This document shows, piece by piece, positions 1 through 9,022 of a stretch of 24,638 bases of DNA. The stretch comes from Paraktedonobacter sp964250225. Lineage in GTDB: Bacteria; Chloroflexota; Ktedonobacteria; Ktedonobacterales; Ktedonobacteraceae. Position 1 is the first letter of the stretch. Each line of letters begins with the position of its first letter. A program made the translations under genes and the position numbers. Below the pieces are notes generated by a model. The model was given only the letters and a program-made list of their open reading frames with translations. It had not been told where the DNA came from and ran no database searches. The stretch is taken from NCBI GenBank assembly GCA_964250225.1, contig CAXUEY010000092.1:1-24638 (forward strand), in the 5' to 3' direction.

Positions 1-103
1 AGACAAACATGGCGTAGTAGTGTATAGCACCATTTGCAAGGTAATGGTTCTGATTAATCGTGTATTTTCTTTGCGCAGCCGCCCACAAAGGAGTGTCAGG
101 CCT

Positions 104-250
104 ATGTCTGCCGAAAATCACATCATGTATGAACAACAAAGCAAAACCCACGGCGCATTCGTGTCACGCGTCGCGGGTCGGTGTACCGTGTGCAAGCATC
201 TCCTTTTGTGTAGCTCTGCTGAGAAATACCAGCGTAGTGCATTTTTTTAA
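104..250 (+). CDS. Candidate small ORF upstream of the solute-binding protein
   Basis: A 48-codon reading frame starts at ATG 104. An AAAGGAG sequence lies at 87-93, ten bases upstream, which is a slightly long spacing. The peptide has no recognisable motif. It contains a CxxC (CTVC) and ends 42 bases before the start of the solute-binding lipoprotein, so it could be a leader ORF or chance. Nothing else in positions 1-292 is supported as coding, and I saw no convincing promoter hexamers there. Confidence 0.2.
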   Translation: MSAENHIMYEQQSKTHGAFVSRVAGRCTVCKHLLLCSSAEKYQRSAFF

Positions 251-292
251 GCGTATGTATTTTCATGCTTTTCACGCAAGGAGAAAGCACCC

Positions 293-2056
293 ATGAAATG
301 TAGTAAGAAATTCACCCTTGGGTTTCTTCCCACACTGTTCGTGCTCGTAGCTATGCTCGTCACCGCCTGTGGCACCTCGACTCAACCAGGAGGCGCGCGC
401 GCCCCGAAGAGCCAGCAGCATCTGCGCGAAGCGTTTAGTGGTGGCAATGCCGCTGGCGACATCTCGACTTTTGATCCCGCTCAAGCTGGTGACATTTATT
501 CGGCACAGGCAATTCAGTTGGTCTTCACCGGTATGGTGGGACTCAACGATAAATTGCAGATTGAACCTCAGCTGGCCAGTTCCTGGAGCAATAGTGGCAC
601 AACCTGGACCTTCCATCTCAAGCCCAACCTGAAGTTCAGCGATGGCACCACTCTGGACGCCAACGACGTGGCTTATAGCATCAACCGCGCGCTGAGTGGA
701 CCCGTTAACAACCTGGCCGGTGGTTTGGCAGCCACGTACCTGGGGCTACTCAAAGATTCCGCGGCCTTCACCGCCGGTGGTGCCGGCGCACCCACCACGT
801 TGATCGGCGACAGCATCATCGTCAAAGACCCTAACACCATCCAGCTGATCCTGGACCACAACACCGGCTACTTCCTGGACGCCCTGGCCTATTCAACGTC
901 CTGGGTGGTGGAGAAGAGCCTGATCACCAAATATGGTGACACCAAGTGGACCGATCACCTGGCCGACAATGGTGGGCAGGGTGGCGATGGCCCCTTCAAG
1001 GTGCTCAGCTACAACCATAACACGGGCATTAAGTTTGTGCCCAATCCCAACTTCTACGGCTCGCAGCCGGCCTTGCAGGAAGTGGACTACAACTTCTACA
1101 AAACCGTGGAGACCGGGTTCAAAGCCTACCAGGCCAATCAGGTGGACTACTCCGGCATCCCGACGGCTTTGATCCCCTCGCAGAAACCCAAACTGGGGGC
1201 GCAGTATCGTCAGTATCCGTCCCTGAGCATTGGCTACATCGCCATGAACTACCTGGCCAAGCCATTTGACAATGTCAAGATCCGTCAGGCCTTTGAACTG
1301 GCCATCAACAAGGATGTGGTGAACGCCTCTATCCTGCAGGGCGTGGACACCCCAACCTGCCATATCGTCCCTGCTGGCATGCCGGGCTACAACCCCAACC
1401 TGAAGTGTCCTGGCAACTCACCCACGTCCGGCAATCCCACGCTAGCCAAACAACTCTTGCAGCAAGGGATGCAGGAAGAGGGTATCACCTCGCTGCCGCC
1501 CATCACCATCACCTATCCGGCCAATAGCGTCACCGAGGATAAAGAGTTCACCACCATCCGCCAGATGTGGCAGCAGGTGCTGAACGTGAACGTCAGCACG
1601 AGTGTGATAGATTTCGGCACCGAAGTCAAAGAGGTGAACCAGAGCGCCTGCGCAACACCTACTACCCCGGCGAAATGCCTGAATCAGGGTCTGCAGATGT
1701 GGGCCATTGGCTGGGTCGCCGACTATCCCGATCCACAGGACTGGACTACCTTACAGTTTGCCAAGGGCGCACCCAATAACCAGAGCAACTATGGAGAGAA
1801 CACTGCTCTTGATGCTACCACCCAGCAAAAGACGCAGGATGATCTGGTAAAAGCTGACAGCATGGCTCCTAGTCCTGCCCGCTTTACCGCCTACAATTCG
1901 CTGGAGCAGCAGTTGGTCAACGACGTGGCCTGGCTTCCACTTACTCAGGCCTCTTATGTGGCGGCGATCAAACCCTACTTGCAGGGCATCGTGAATAACA
2001 GTCAGGGGCTGACACCTCCCGAAGACTGGGCCACCACCTTTATTACTACTCATTAG
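293..2056 (+). CDS. ABC transporter solute-binding lipoprotein (peptide/nickel family 5)
   Basis: This 587-residue protein binds a solute, probably an oligopeptide, outside the membrane and delivers it to an ABC importer. The N-terminus is a lipoprotein signal: positively charged start, hydrophobic stretch at residues 8-22, and lipobox LVTAC with lipidated Cys26. The mature part shows the SBP_bac_5 layout, with DPAQAGDIYSAQAIQLVFTG near residues 61-80, 'WTFHLKPNLKFSDGTTLDANDV' style sequence near 105, and 'FDNVKIRQAFELAINK' near 325. AAGGAG at 279-284 precedes the ATG by eight bases. Length is normal for the family. No permease or ATPase gene follows; a strong terminator ends the unit, so this is an orphan binding protein whose transporter must lie upstream or elsewhere. 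The ligand cannot be read from the sequence. Confidence 0.9.
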   Translation: MKCSKKFTLGFLPTLFVLVAMLVTACGTSTQPGGARAPKSQQHLREAFSGGNAAGDISTFDPAQAGDIYSAQAIQLVFTGMVGLNDKLQIEPQLASSWSNSGTTWTFHLKPNLKFSDGTTLDANDVAYSINRALSGPVNNLAGGLAATYLGLLKDSAAFTAGGAGAPTTLIGDSIIVKDPNTIQLILDHNTGYFLDALAYSTSWVVEKSLITKYGDTKWTDHLADNGGQGGDGPFKVLSYNHNTGIKFVPNPNFYGSQPALQEVDYNFYKTVETGFKAYQANQVDYSGIPTALIPSQKPKLGAQYRQYPSLSIGYIAMNYLAKPFDNVKIRQAFELAINKDVVNASILQGVDTPTCHIVPAGMPGYNPNLKCPGNSPTSGNPTLAKQLLQQGMQEEGITSLPPITITYPANSVTEDKEFTTIRQMWQQVLNVNVSTSVIDFGTEVKEVNQSACATPTTPAKCLNQGLQMWAIGWVADYPDPQDWTTLQFAKGAPNNQSNYGENTALDATTQQKTQDDLVKADSMAPSPARFTAYNSLEQQLVNDVAWLPLTQASYVAAIKPYLQGIVNNSQGLTPPEDWATTFITTH

Positions 2057-2093
2057 ATAGCCAATCCGCAGGTTTCAACACGCCTGCCTAGTC

Positions 2094-2134
2094 AAAAAAG
2101 AGGCGGTGACCAACCTGGTCACTGCCTCTTTTTT
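2094..2134 (+). terminator. Intrinsic terminator after the solute-binding protein gene
   Basis: The stem GTGACCA/TGGTCAC closes a three-base loop (ACC). It continues through a G-T wobble into GAGGC/GCCTC and then an A-run paired with a T-run at 2129-2134. It lies 37 bases after the stop codon. The A-run on the left arm means it could also act for leftward transcription. Confidence 0.9.
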
Positions 2135-2188
2135 CTCTGCCTCTGTAGCAGGGCTACCACAATCATGTCTCTCATAAAGAACCAGAAA

Positions 2189-2217
2189 TTGACGCCATTC
2201 ATCCAAAGGTCTATACT
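2189..2217 (+). promoter_or_regulatory. Sigma-70 type promoter of mutS
   Basis: TTGACG (2189-2194) and TATACT (2212-2217) are separated by 17 bases, each one base from consensus. The expected transcription start near 2224 gives a leader of about 47 bases before the GTG start of mutS. Confidence 0.75.
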
Positions 2218-2270
2218 AGCGTTCGAGATCGAGGCGCCTGCGCAGGTGGCCCAGTAGAAGGTGCAAAAGA

Positions 2271-5117
2271 GTGTTATTTGAAGAATTTGCCAGAGAACAA
2301 GGGCATAGCCCGGTACGCACACAATATCTGCATGTGAAACGCCAGAATCCCGATGTCATTCTTTTTTTTCGCATGGGCGATTTTTATGAGATGTTCGACG
2401 AGGATGCCGAGATTGTGGCCCGCGAACTGGAACTCGCGCTGACCCGGCGCGATTTTGGGCGCGGCGAGAAGTCGCCGATGGCCGGCATTCCCCACCACGC
2501 CGCCGATGGCTATATCGCGCGCCTGGTGAGCAAAGGTTTTCGTGTGGCGGTGTGCGAACAGACCAGCGACCCGGCACTCTCCAAAGGACTGGTGGATCGC
2601 GAGGTGCTCCGCGTGGTCACGCCCGGCACGGTGATCGATCCGGCGATGCTGGCGGCCAAACGCAATAATTTCCTGGCTGCGGTTGTGGCAGGACGCGACG
2701 CCGTGGGCCTCGCCTACGTCGACATTACCACTGGCGAGTTCGCAGTCACCCAGTTCAGTACGCCCGAACCAGAACTCGCGCTGCAACAGGAGATCGCGCG
2801 CGTCGGTCCCGCGGAAGTGCTGATCGAGGCGGACTACAGCTATCAGGGCAGCCGCAAACGTCGCTGGCTGGCCACAGCCATGAGCGAGAAAACGGTCACG
2901 AAGCTGGGCAGCAACGGCAACCCCAACGCCAACCTGGAAGAGACATTGGCTACATCTGACCGTCATCACGGCCATGACAGACAGAACGGCCAAACACCGG
3001 ACAATGCCGAGAGCCTGCTGGACGACGATGAGGACGATTTCGCGCCGCTGGCCCGACCGCTCAAGGGGCTGGCCGGGCATATCACCCCCTATGATACGCG
3101 CTACTTTACCGAAGACGACGCGCGCCACCGTCTATTGACTCATTTCGAGGTGGCCTCGCTGGAAGGCTTTGGCTGCGCGCACCTGCCGCTGGCTGTGCGC
3201 GCGGCGGGCGCGGTACTGGCCTACCTGCAAGATACGCAGAAGGGCCTGTTGCGCCAGCTTATCTCGTTGGAAACATATTTCGTCAACGCGTATATGACCC
3301 TCGATCCCCATACGCGGCGCAACCTGGAACTCTTCGAGAGCGGACGCAATGGCACGGTCAAGGGTTCGCTGCTCTGGGTGCTCGACAGAACGCGCAGTCC
3401 GATGGGTGGCCGCCTGATCCGACGCTGGATCGGCCAGCCCCTGCTGGACCTCGCGCTACTGCAACGTCGTCAGGAGATCATCGGCGAACTGCTCACCGAT
3501 ACGCTGGTGCAGGCACGCCTGGCCGCTGGCCTGAAAAAGACCAGCGATATCGAGCGCCTGATTAACCGCGTGCACCAGCGCATCGCCACGCCACGCGACC
3601 TTGTCGCCCTATCCAGTGGTTTGCGCGCCGCCGCGGAAGTGCGTGAGAGCATCCCGGTCGAGTTGCAGACACGTATGCCTCACCTGAGCGAGCTGGCACA
3701 ACGCCTGAACAACAATGAGGATCTCATCGCCCAGATCGAGGCGGCCATCGTGGACGAGCCGCCCCTGAGCACGGCTGAGGGTGGCGTGATCCGCCTCGGC
3801 TATAGCGCCGAACTGGATCAGATCAAAGACGCGGCCACGAATGGCCAGCAGTGGCTGACCGACCTGGAGCAGCGCGAACGCCGCCGCACCGGTATCACCA
3901 ATCTCAAGGTCAGCTACACAAAGGTCTTTGGCTACTTTATCGAGGTTACCAATGCCAACCTCAGCCGCGTGCCCGACGACTATATCCGCCGCCAGACCCT
4001 GACCAATGGTGAACGATTTGTCACGCCAGAACTCAAAGAGCAGGAGGCGCTGATCCTGAACGCGCAAGAGCGCATCGGCAAACTTGAAAGCGAACTGTTC
4101 GCCCAATTGCGCGCCAATCTCGCTCAGGATGCGTCCGAGCGCATTCTCGGCACCGCCCACGCGCTGGCCGAGATCGATGTCTATCTGAGTCTGGCCGAGG
4201 TCGCCGCGAAATACAATTATTGTCGTCCAACGCTCAACGAAAGCGACGCCATTCATATCACCGCCGGGCGCCATCCAGTCATCGAGCAAGCCCAGACCGA
4301 GACGCCCTTTATCCCCAACGATGTGGAACTCTCCAACTCGCAGGCCCAACTGCTGATTATTACCGGCCCCAACATGGCCGGCAAATCAACGTACCTGCGC
4401 CAGGTGGCCCTGATTGTGCTCATGGCCCAGATCGGCAGCTACGTACCCGCGGAAGTCGCCACGATTGGACTGGTGGACCGCATCTTCACGCGTATCGGCG
4501 CGCAGGACGACCTGGCGACGGGCCAGAGCACCTTCATGGTTGAAATGGTCGAGACCGCCAATATCCTGCACCATGCCACGCCGCGCAGCCTGATTATCCT
4601 CGATGAGATCGGACGCGGCACCAGCACCTACGACGGGCTGGCCATCGCGCGGGCCATCGTCGAGTACCTGCACAACAACAAACGCTGTGGCGCGCGCACC
4701 CTCTTCGCTACGCACTATCACGAACTGGTCGAGCTCGCCAAAATGCTACCGCGCATCCAAAGTATGAACGTAGCCGTGTCAGAAGAAGAGGGGCACGTTG
4801 TCTTCCTGCACAAAATCGTGCCGGGCGGCGCTGACAAAAGCTACGGTGTACACGTCGCGCAGCTCGCGGGCATCCCCAGGCCGGTCATTCACCGCGCCGA
4901 GGAGATCCTGAGTGAGCTTGAGCACAAAGGCGACGAGCGTGGCCGCCGCAAAACCATGCGCGCTATGCAAGCACCAACAGTCATGCAGATGACACTCTTC
5001 TCCGCCGAGCCGCACCCACTGCTCCAGGAGTTGCAGCACCTCTCCATAGACGAGCTGACGCCCATCGAGGCCATCAGCAAACTCTATGAATTGCAACGCC
5101 GCGCACGCGAGAGCTAA
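2271..5117 (+). CDS. mutS: DNA mismatch repair ATPase MutS
   Basis: MutS recognises base mismatches and small loops and starts mismatch repair. The N-terminal mismatch-binding domain carries the Phe-x-Glu wedge (GDFYE, F38 and E40). The lever and clamp domains follow, and the C-terminal ABC-type ATPase has Walker A GPNMAGKST at residues 699-707, then DEIGRGTSTYDG and FATHYHEL. The start is GTG 2271, supported by AAGGTG seven bases upstream and a promoter at 2189-2217. At 948 residues it is about 90 longer than E. coli MutS. Much of the excess is a hydrophilic, Asp/Asn-rich insertion at about residues 207-263 in the connector region. No mutL is adjacent. The product is well supported; only the exact start carries minor doubt. 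Confidence 0.97.
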   Translation: MLFEEFAREQGHSPVRTQYLHVKRQNPDVILFFRMGDFYEMFDEDAEIVARELELALTRRDFGRGEKSPMAGIPHHAADGYIARLVSKGFRVAVCEQTSDPALSKGLVDREVLRVVTPGTVIDPAMLAAKRNNFLAAVVAGRDAVGLAYVDITTGEFAVTQFSTPEPELALQQEIARVGPAEVLIEADYSYQGSRKRRWLATAMSEKTVTKLGSNGNPNANLEETLATSDRHHGHDRQNGQTPDNAESLLDDDEDDFAPLARPLKGLAGHITPYDTRYFTEDDARHRLLTHFEVASLEGFGCAHLPLAVRAAGAVLAYLQDTQKGLLRQLISLETYFVNAYMTLDPHTRRNLELFESGRNGTVKGSLLWVLDRTRSPMGGRLIRRWIGQPLLDLALLQRRQEIIGELLTDTLVQARLAAGLKKTSDIERLINRVHQRIATPRDLVALSSGLRAAAEVRESIPVELQTRMPHLSELAQRLNNNEDLIAQIEAAIVDEPPLSTAEGGVIRLGYSAELDQIKDAATNGQQWLTDLEQRERRRTGITNLKVSYTKVFGYFIEVTNANLSRVPDDYIRRQTLTNGERFVTPELKEQEALILNAQERIGKLESELFAQLRANLAQDASERILGTAHALAEIDVYLSLAEVAAKYNYCRPTLNESDAIHITAGRHPVIEQAQTETPFIPNDVELSNSQAQLLIITGPNMAGKSTYLRQVALIVLMAQIGSYVPAEVATIGLVDRIFTRIGAQDDLATGQSTFMVEMVETANILHHATPRSLIILDEIGRGTSTYDGLAIARAIVEYLHNNKRCGARTLFATHYHELVELAKMLPRIQSMNVAVSEEEGHVVFLHKIVPGGADKSYGVHVAQLAGIPRPVIHRAEEILSELEHKGDERGRRKTMRAMQAPTVMQMTLFSAEPHPLLQELQHLSIDELTPIEAISKLYELQRRARES

Positions 5118-5141
5118 AGCACATGCAGCGAACCGCTGAAT

Positions 5142-5171
5142 TTGTAGGGTTGGCGCGTTTGGTGTTATGAT
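5142..5171 (+). promoter_or_regulatory. Probable extended -10 promoter of the pentose phosphate block
   Basis: TATGAT at 5166-5171 is preceded by TGT (an extended -10 TGn). A weak -35, TTGTAG at 5142-5147, sits 18 bases upstream. The start near 5178 would give a leader of about 125 bases before the tal ATG. The rest of 5118-5303 contains no convincing gene or terminator. Confidence 0.45.
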
Positions 5172-5303
5172 GGGGGCAGAGATAGGCAAAAAACCACGAT
5201 GTCGTGTGTACTTTTTGATGAGAAGCAGCTATTTCCAACTCAAACATTACGGCTGAGGCCACTTCCGAATAGATCCATAAAGGGCCTCAAAAGGAGTTTT
5301 TTC

Positions 5304-6446
5304 ATGGGTAATCCATTAGTCCAACTCAAAACGCAGGGACAGAGTGTCTGGTATGATAATATCAATCGCGCACAACTGGACTCTGGCGAGTTTAAGCGTA
5401 TGCTGGACGAGGATGGCGTTGTTGGCGTGACGGCCAACCCGACCATCTTTGAGAAATCGATTAGCAGCGGCCACGCGTATGATGCGCAGATGACGGAACT
5501 GATCGGCGAGGGCAAGAGCACCAACGAGATCTACGAAGCCCTGGTCATGCAGGATATCCGCACGGTGGCCGATCTCTTGCGCCCGATCTATGACCGCACT
5601 AACGGGCAGGATGGGTACGTCAGCCTGGAGGTTTCCCCCGAGCTGGCCAACAATACGGAAGGCACGATTAGCGAGGTGCGCCGCTTCTGGAAAATGGTCA
5701 ATCGCCCCAATCTGCTGATTAAGATCCCGGCCACGCCCGCCGGTATCCCTGCCATTGAGACGGCCCTGACCGAGGGCATCAACGTAAACATCACCCTGAT
5801 CTTCGCCCTCGATAGCTACAGAGCAGTCACCGAGGCCTATCTCAACGCGCTTGAGAGCCGCAACGCTGCGGGCAAAGATATCAGCCATATCGCCTCGGTA
5901 GCCAGCTTCTTCGTCAGCCGCGTCGATACACTGGTGGATAAACTGCTGGACGACAAGATCAAGGCCAGCAGCAATCCCGCGGAAAAAGAGCAGTTGAAAG
6001 CGCTGGAGGGCAAGGCGGCTATCGCCAATGCACGCGTGGTCTACAAAGAGTTTAAACGCATCTTCGGCGCGCCGCGCTTCGAGACGCTCAAGCATAGCGG
6101 GGCGCATGTGCAGCGTCCCCTCTGGGCCAGCACCAGCACCAAAAACCCGGCCTACCGCGATGTGCTCTACGCCGAACAACTGATCGGCCCCGATACCGTG
6201 GACACCATGCCGCTGGAGACCATCGAGAACTTCCGCGACCACGGCGTCGTGGCGCGCACCATCGAGAACGACCTGCCCGGCGCCCAGGCTGATCTGGACG
6301 CGCTGGAGAAGCTAGGCATCTCCTACGCTCAGGTCACACAGCAGTTGTTGGACGAAGGCGTGCAAAAGTTCGCCGATTCGTTCCATCAGCTCTTCAAGGG
6401 CATCGAGAGCAAGAAGCAGGCCATTAAAGAGAAACAAACCGCATAA
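5304..6446 (+). CDS. tal: Transaldolase
   Basis: Transaldolase moves a dihydroxyacetone unit between sedoheptulose 7-phosphate and glyceraldehyde 3-phosphate in the cytoplasmic non-oxidative pentose phosphate pathway. The TIM-barrel signature GVTANPTIFEKS is at residues 41-52. The Schiff-base lysine is K140 in LLIKIPATPAG, followed by GINVNITLIFALDSY. The length of 380 matches the longer actinobacterial-type transaldolases rather than the short ~220-residue form. An upstream ATG at 5199 is possible but lacks a ribosome site. ATG 5304 has AAGGAG at 5291-5296 and begins where the family homology begins. It is the first gene of the block, with gnd 12 bases downstream. Confidence 0.95.
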   Translation: MGNPLVQLKTQGQSVWYDNINRAQLDSGEFKRMLDEDGVVGVTANPTIFEKSISSGHAYDAQMTELIGEGKSTNEIYEALVMQDIRTVADLLRPIYDRTNGQDGYVSLEVSPELANNTEGTISEVRRFWKMVNRPNLLIKIPATPAGIPAIETALTEGINVNITLIFALDSYRAVTEAYLNALESRNAAGKDISHIASVASFFVSRVDTLVDKLLDDKIKASSNPAEKEQLKALEGKAAIANARVVYKEFKRIFGAPRFETLKHSGAHVQRPLWASTSTKNPAYRDVLYAEQLIGPDTVDTMPLETIENFRDHGVVARTIENDLPGAQADLDALEKLGISYAQVTQQLLDEGVQKFADSFHQLFKGIESKKQAIKEKQTA

Positions 6447-6458
6447 GGAGTAAATAAC

Positions 6459-7358
6459 ATGGAAATCGGATTTATTGGGCTGGGGCGCATGGGCGCCAAT
6501 ATGGTGCGCCGTCTGTTGCGTGACAACCATCGCGTCGTGGCCTGGAACCGCACGGCTGCGAAAACTGACGAGATCGTGACGGAGGGTGCCGAGGGCGCGT
6601 ATAGTATTTCCGAACTGGTTGAGAAGTTGCAAACACCGCGCATCGTCTGGGTGATGGTGCCATCGGGCAAGACGACCGACGATATGATTAACGAGGTGGT
6701 GCCGCTGCTCTCCAAAGGAGATATTATCATCGACGGCGGCAACTCCAACTATCACGATTCGATCCGCCACGGCCAGGAATTGAGCGCCAAAGGTCTCCAG
6801 TTCATGGACGCGGGTACCAGCGGCGGGATTTGGGGCCTGAAGGTCGGCTATTGTCTGATGGTTGGCGGCGAAAAAGCTACCTTTCAGCATGTCGAGCCGC
6901 TGCTCAAAACCCTGGCGCCACCCGATGGCTATCTGCACTGCGGGTCGTATGGAGCGGGCCACTTCGTCAAGATGGTCCATAACGGCATCGAGTATGGTAT
7001 GCTCCAGGCGTATGGCGAGGGCTTTGAGATCCTCAAGGCCGGACAGTTCGACCTGGATCTGCACAAAGTGGCGCATCTATGGAACCAGGGCAGTGTGGTG
7101 CGCTCCTGGCTGCTGGAACTGGCCGAGGAAGCCTACCAGAAGAACGACAAAGATCTGAGCAAGATCAAAGGCTATGTGGACGATTCCGGCGAAGGTCGCT
7201 GGACCGTGCAGCAGGCCATCGATACCGATGTGCCCGCACCTATTATCACGCTCTCACTGCTTGAGCGTTTCCGCTCACGTCAGGACGAGTCCTATGCAGC
7301 GAAAGTGATCGCAGCCTTGCGCAACGAGTTCGGCGGCCACCCAATGAAGACCGAATAA
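6459..7358 (+). CDS. gnd: 6-phosphogluconate dehydrogenase, decarboxylating, short (NAD-type) form
   Basis: The enzyme oxidises and decarboxylates 6-phosphogluconate to ribulose 5-phosphate. The N-terminal Rossmann fold begins GFIGLGRMGANM, followed by MVPSGKTT and IDGGNSNYHDS. The substrate loop is DAGTSGGIWGLKVG, and the catalytic block is FVKMVHNGIEYGM with K171 and N175. At 299 residues it belongs to the short subfamily, usually NAD-preferring, rather than the ~470-residue NADP enzymes. The coenzyme choice is inferred from subfamily membership. TAAGGAG overlaps the tal stop and sits eight bases before the ATG, so tal and gnd are tightly coupled. Confidence 0.94.
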   Translation: MEIGFIGLGRMGANMVRRLLRDNHRVVAWNRTAAKTDEIVTEGAEGAYSISELVEKLQTPRIVWVMVPSGKTTDDMINEVVPLLSKGDIIIDGGNSNYHDSIRHGQELSAKGLQFMDAGTSGGIWGLKVGYCLMVGGEKATFQHVEPLLKTLAPPDGYLHCGSYGAGHFVKMVHNGIEYGMLQAYGEGFEILKAGQFDLDLHKVAHLWNQGSVVRSWLLELAEEAYQKNDKDLSKIKGYVDDSGEGRWTVQQAIDTDVPAPIITLSLLERFRSRQDESYAAKVIAALRNEFGGHPMKTE

Positions 7359-7364
7359 GCGAAT

Positions 7365-7407
7365 CTATGCGCGTTTTTACGGTCTAAAGCTGTAAAAACG
7401 CGCATAG
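7365..7407 (+). repeat. Perfect 16-bp inverted repeat after gnd
   Basis: CTATGCGCGTTTTTAC (7365-7380) and GTAAAAACGCGCATAG (7392-7407) are exact reverse complements with an 11-base loop. The repeat starts six bases after the gnd stop. No T-run follows, so it is not a textbook terminator. It may still end or attenuate transcription, protect the mRNA 3' end, or bind a regulator, because a TATAAT box begins four bases downstream. Confidence 0.8.
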
Positions 7408-7410
7408 CTC

Positions 7411-7416
7411 TATAAT
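7411..7416 (+). promoter_or_regulatory. Candidate -10 box for zwf-opcA-pgl-rpe
   Basis: TATAAT, an exact consensus -10, lies 40 bases before the zwf ATG. No acceptable -35 hexamer is present at 16-18 bases spacing; that position falls inside the loop and right arm of the preceding inverted repeat. If this is a real promoter it is probably activator dependent or controlled through the palindrome. Confidence 0.4.
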
Positions 7417-7455
7417 GATACAGCACATTATAAACAATATTCAGGAGATGTTCTC

Positions 7456-9006
7456 ATGCCCCAACGTAGCGTAGCCGAGGCTCCGAATCCCTTACGGGAG
7501 GGGCTGCGTATCAAGCACAGCCCTGAGCCGGCTGTAATGGTTATCTTTGGCTCAACCGGCGACCTGACGCACCGCAAACTCCTGCCCGCGCTCTATAACC
7601 TGGCTCTGGAGCATCCCCTGCCAGCAGGTTTCTCGGTGATCGGTTTTGCGCGCCGACCCTATAACGATGAGGTGTTTCGCCAGCAGGCGCTAGAGTCGAT
7701 CAACGAATTTTCGCGCCAGAAGCCGGTCAATCAGCAGGTCTGGGAGAGCTTTGAGTCGGGCATCTTTTATCTCCAATCCGACTTCAATGATCCCAAAGGC
7801 TATGCCAGACTCGCGGACAAGCTCAACGAATTGGATCGCACGCGCGGCACCGGCGGCAACCGCATCTTTTATCTTTCAACGCCGCCCAGCCAGTATCCAG
7901 AAATTATCCAGCAGCTTGGCGCGGCTGGCCTGAACCGCAACCGCAAGGGCTGGACGCGTATTATCATTGAAAAGCCCTTTGGCCATGATCTGGCCTCGGC
8001 CAAAGAACTGAACCGCCAGGTGGCGAAAGTCTTCCGCGAGGATCAGGTCTATCGTATTGACCACTACCTGGGCAAAGAGACAGTGCAGAATATCCTGGTT
8101 TTCCGCTTCGCCAATGGAATTTTCGAGCCGATCTGGAATCGTCGTTATGTCGACCATGTACAGATCACCGTGGCCGAGAACATTGGCCTGGAGGGACGCG
8201 GCGGCTACTACGAGGAGTCCGGGGCCATTCGCGATATGGTTCAGAACCACGTGTTGCAGCTTCTAACGCTGGTGGCGATGGAACCTCCGGTGGCCTTTGA
8301 TGCCAACGAGGTGCGCAACGAGAAAGTGAAAGTGCTGCACGCGCTGCAACCACTGGTGGGTGCTGAGGTCACGAGCAACACTATTCGCGCGCAATATGGC
8401 GGTGGTTGGATGAATGGCGCGCAACTCAAGGGCTACCGCGATGAGCCGGGCGTCTCGCCGCTCTCCAAAACCGAAACGTATGTCGCGCTGAAGGTCTTTA
8501 TCGATAGCTGGCGCTGGGCTGGCGTACCCTTTTACCTGCGCACCGGCAAACACCTGCCCAAGCGCGTGACGGAGATCGCCATCCAGTTCAAGCAGCCGCC
8601 GCTGATGCTCTTTAAGAAAAGTGACGCCCACGGTCAGGTCGAGCCAAATATTCTCACCCTGCGCATTCAACCGGACGAGGGCATCTCGCTCAAATTCGGG
8701 GCCAAAGCGCCAGGGGCGGAGATGCAGATCCGCTCGGTCAACATGGACTTCTTCTATGGTTCCTCATTTGTGCGCGAACAGCCAGAGGCCTACGAGCGTT
8801 TGTTGCTCGACTGCATGCTCGGCGACTCCACCCTTTTTACGCGCCACGACGAGGTGGAGACCGCCTGGAACTTTGTGCAGGGCATCCTGGATGTCTGGCT
8901 GGCAGGGTCGCCCGATGGAATTGTCACCTACGAGCCGGGTAGCTGGGGTCCGCAGGGTGCGGACGAATTTATCTGGAAAGATGGGCGCAGATGGCGTAGA
9001 CCGTAA
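7456..9006 (+). CDS. zwf: Glucose-6-phosphate 1-dehydrogenase
   Basis: It catalyses the first, NADP-reducing step of the oxidative pentose phosphate pathway, glucose 6-phosphate to 6-phosphogluconolactone. The dinucleotide-binding motif FGSTGDLTHRKL is at residues 31-42. The active-site signature RIDHYLGKETVQN starts at R200 and includes H203 and K207. Later blocks include WAGVPFYLRTGK and SVNMDFFYG. Its length of 516 is normal for bacteria. CAGGAG lies eight bases before the ATG. opcA starts 16 bases after the stop, which supports co-expression with its assembly/activity factor. Confidence 0.97.
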   Translation: MPQRSVAEAPNPLREGLRIKHSPEPAVMVIFGSTGDLTHRKLLPALYNLALEHPLPAGFSVIGFARRPYNDEVFRQQALESINEFSRQKPVNQQVWESFESGIFYLQSDFNDPKGYARLADKLNELDRTRGTGGNRIFYLSTPPSQYPEIIQQLGAAGLNRNRKGWTRIIIEKPFGHDLASAKELNRQVAKVFREDQVYRIDHYLGKETVQNILVFRFANGIFEPIWNRRYVDHVQITVAENIGLEGRGGYYEESGAIRDMVQNHVLQLLTLVAMEPPVAFDANEVRNEKVKVLHALQPLVGAEVTSNTIRAQYGGGWMNGAQLKGYRDEPGVSPLSKTETYVALKVFIDSWRWAGVPFYLRTGKHLPKRVTEIAIQFKQPPLMLFKKSDAHGQVEPNILTLRIQPDEGISLKFGAKAPGAEMQIRSVNMDFFYGSSFVREQPEAYERLLLDCMLGDSTLFTRHDEVETAWNFVQGILDVWLAGSPDGIVTYEPGSWGPQGADEFIWKDGRRWRRP

Positions 9007-9022
9007 GAGAGAGGAGAATTAT

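Noticed and set aside
2274..3128. Long open frame antisense to mutS (284 codons), and similar long antisense frames in tal, gnd and mraY
   Set aside because: Typical high-GC shadow frames. The plus-strand genes carry full sets of conserved motifs and ribosome sites.
5126..5138. CAGCG-AAC-CGCTG hairpin after mutS
   Set aside because: Only five base pairs and no T-run. Too weak to call a terminator.
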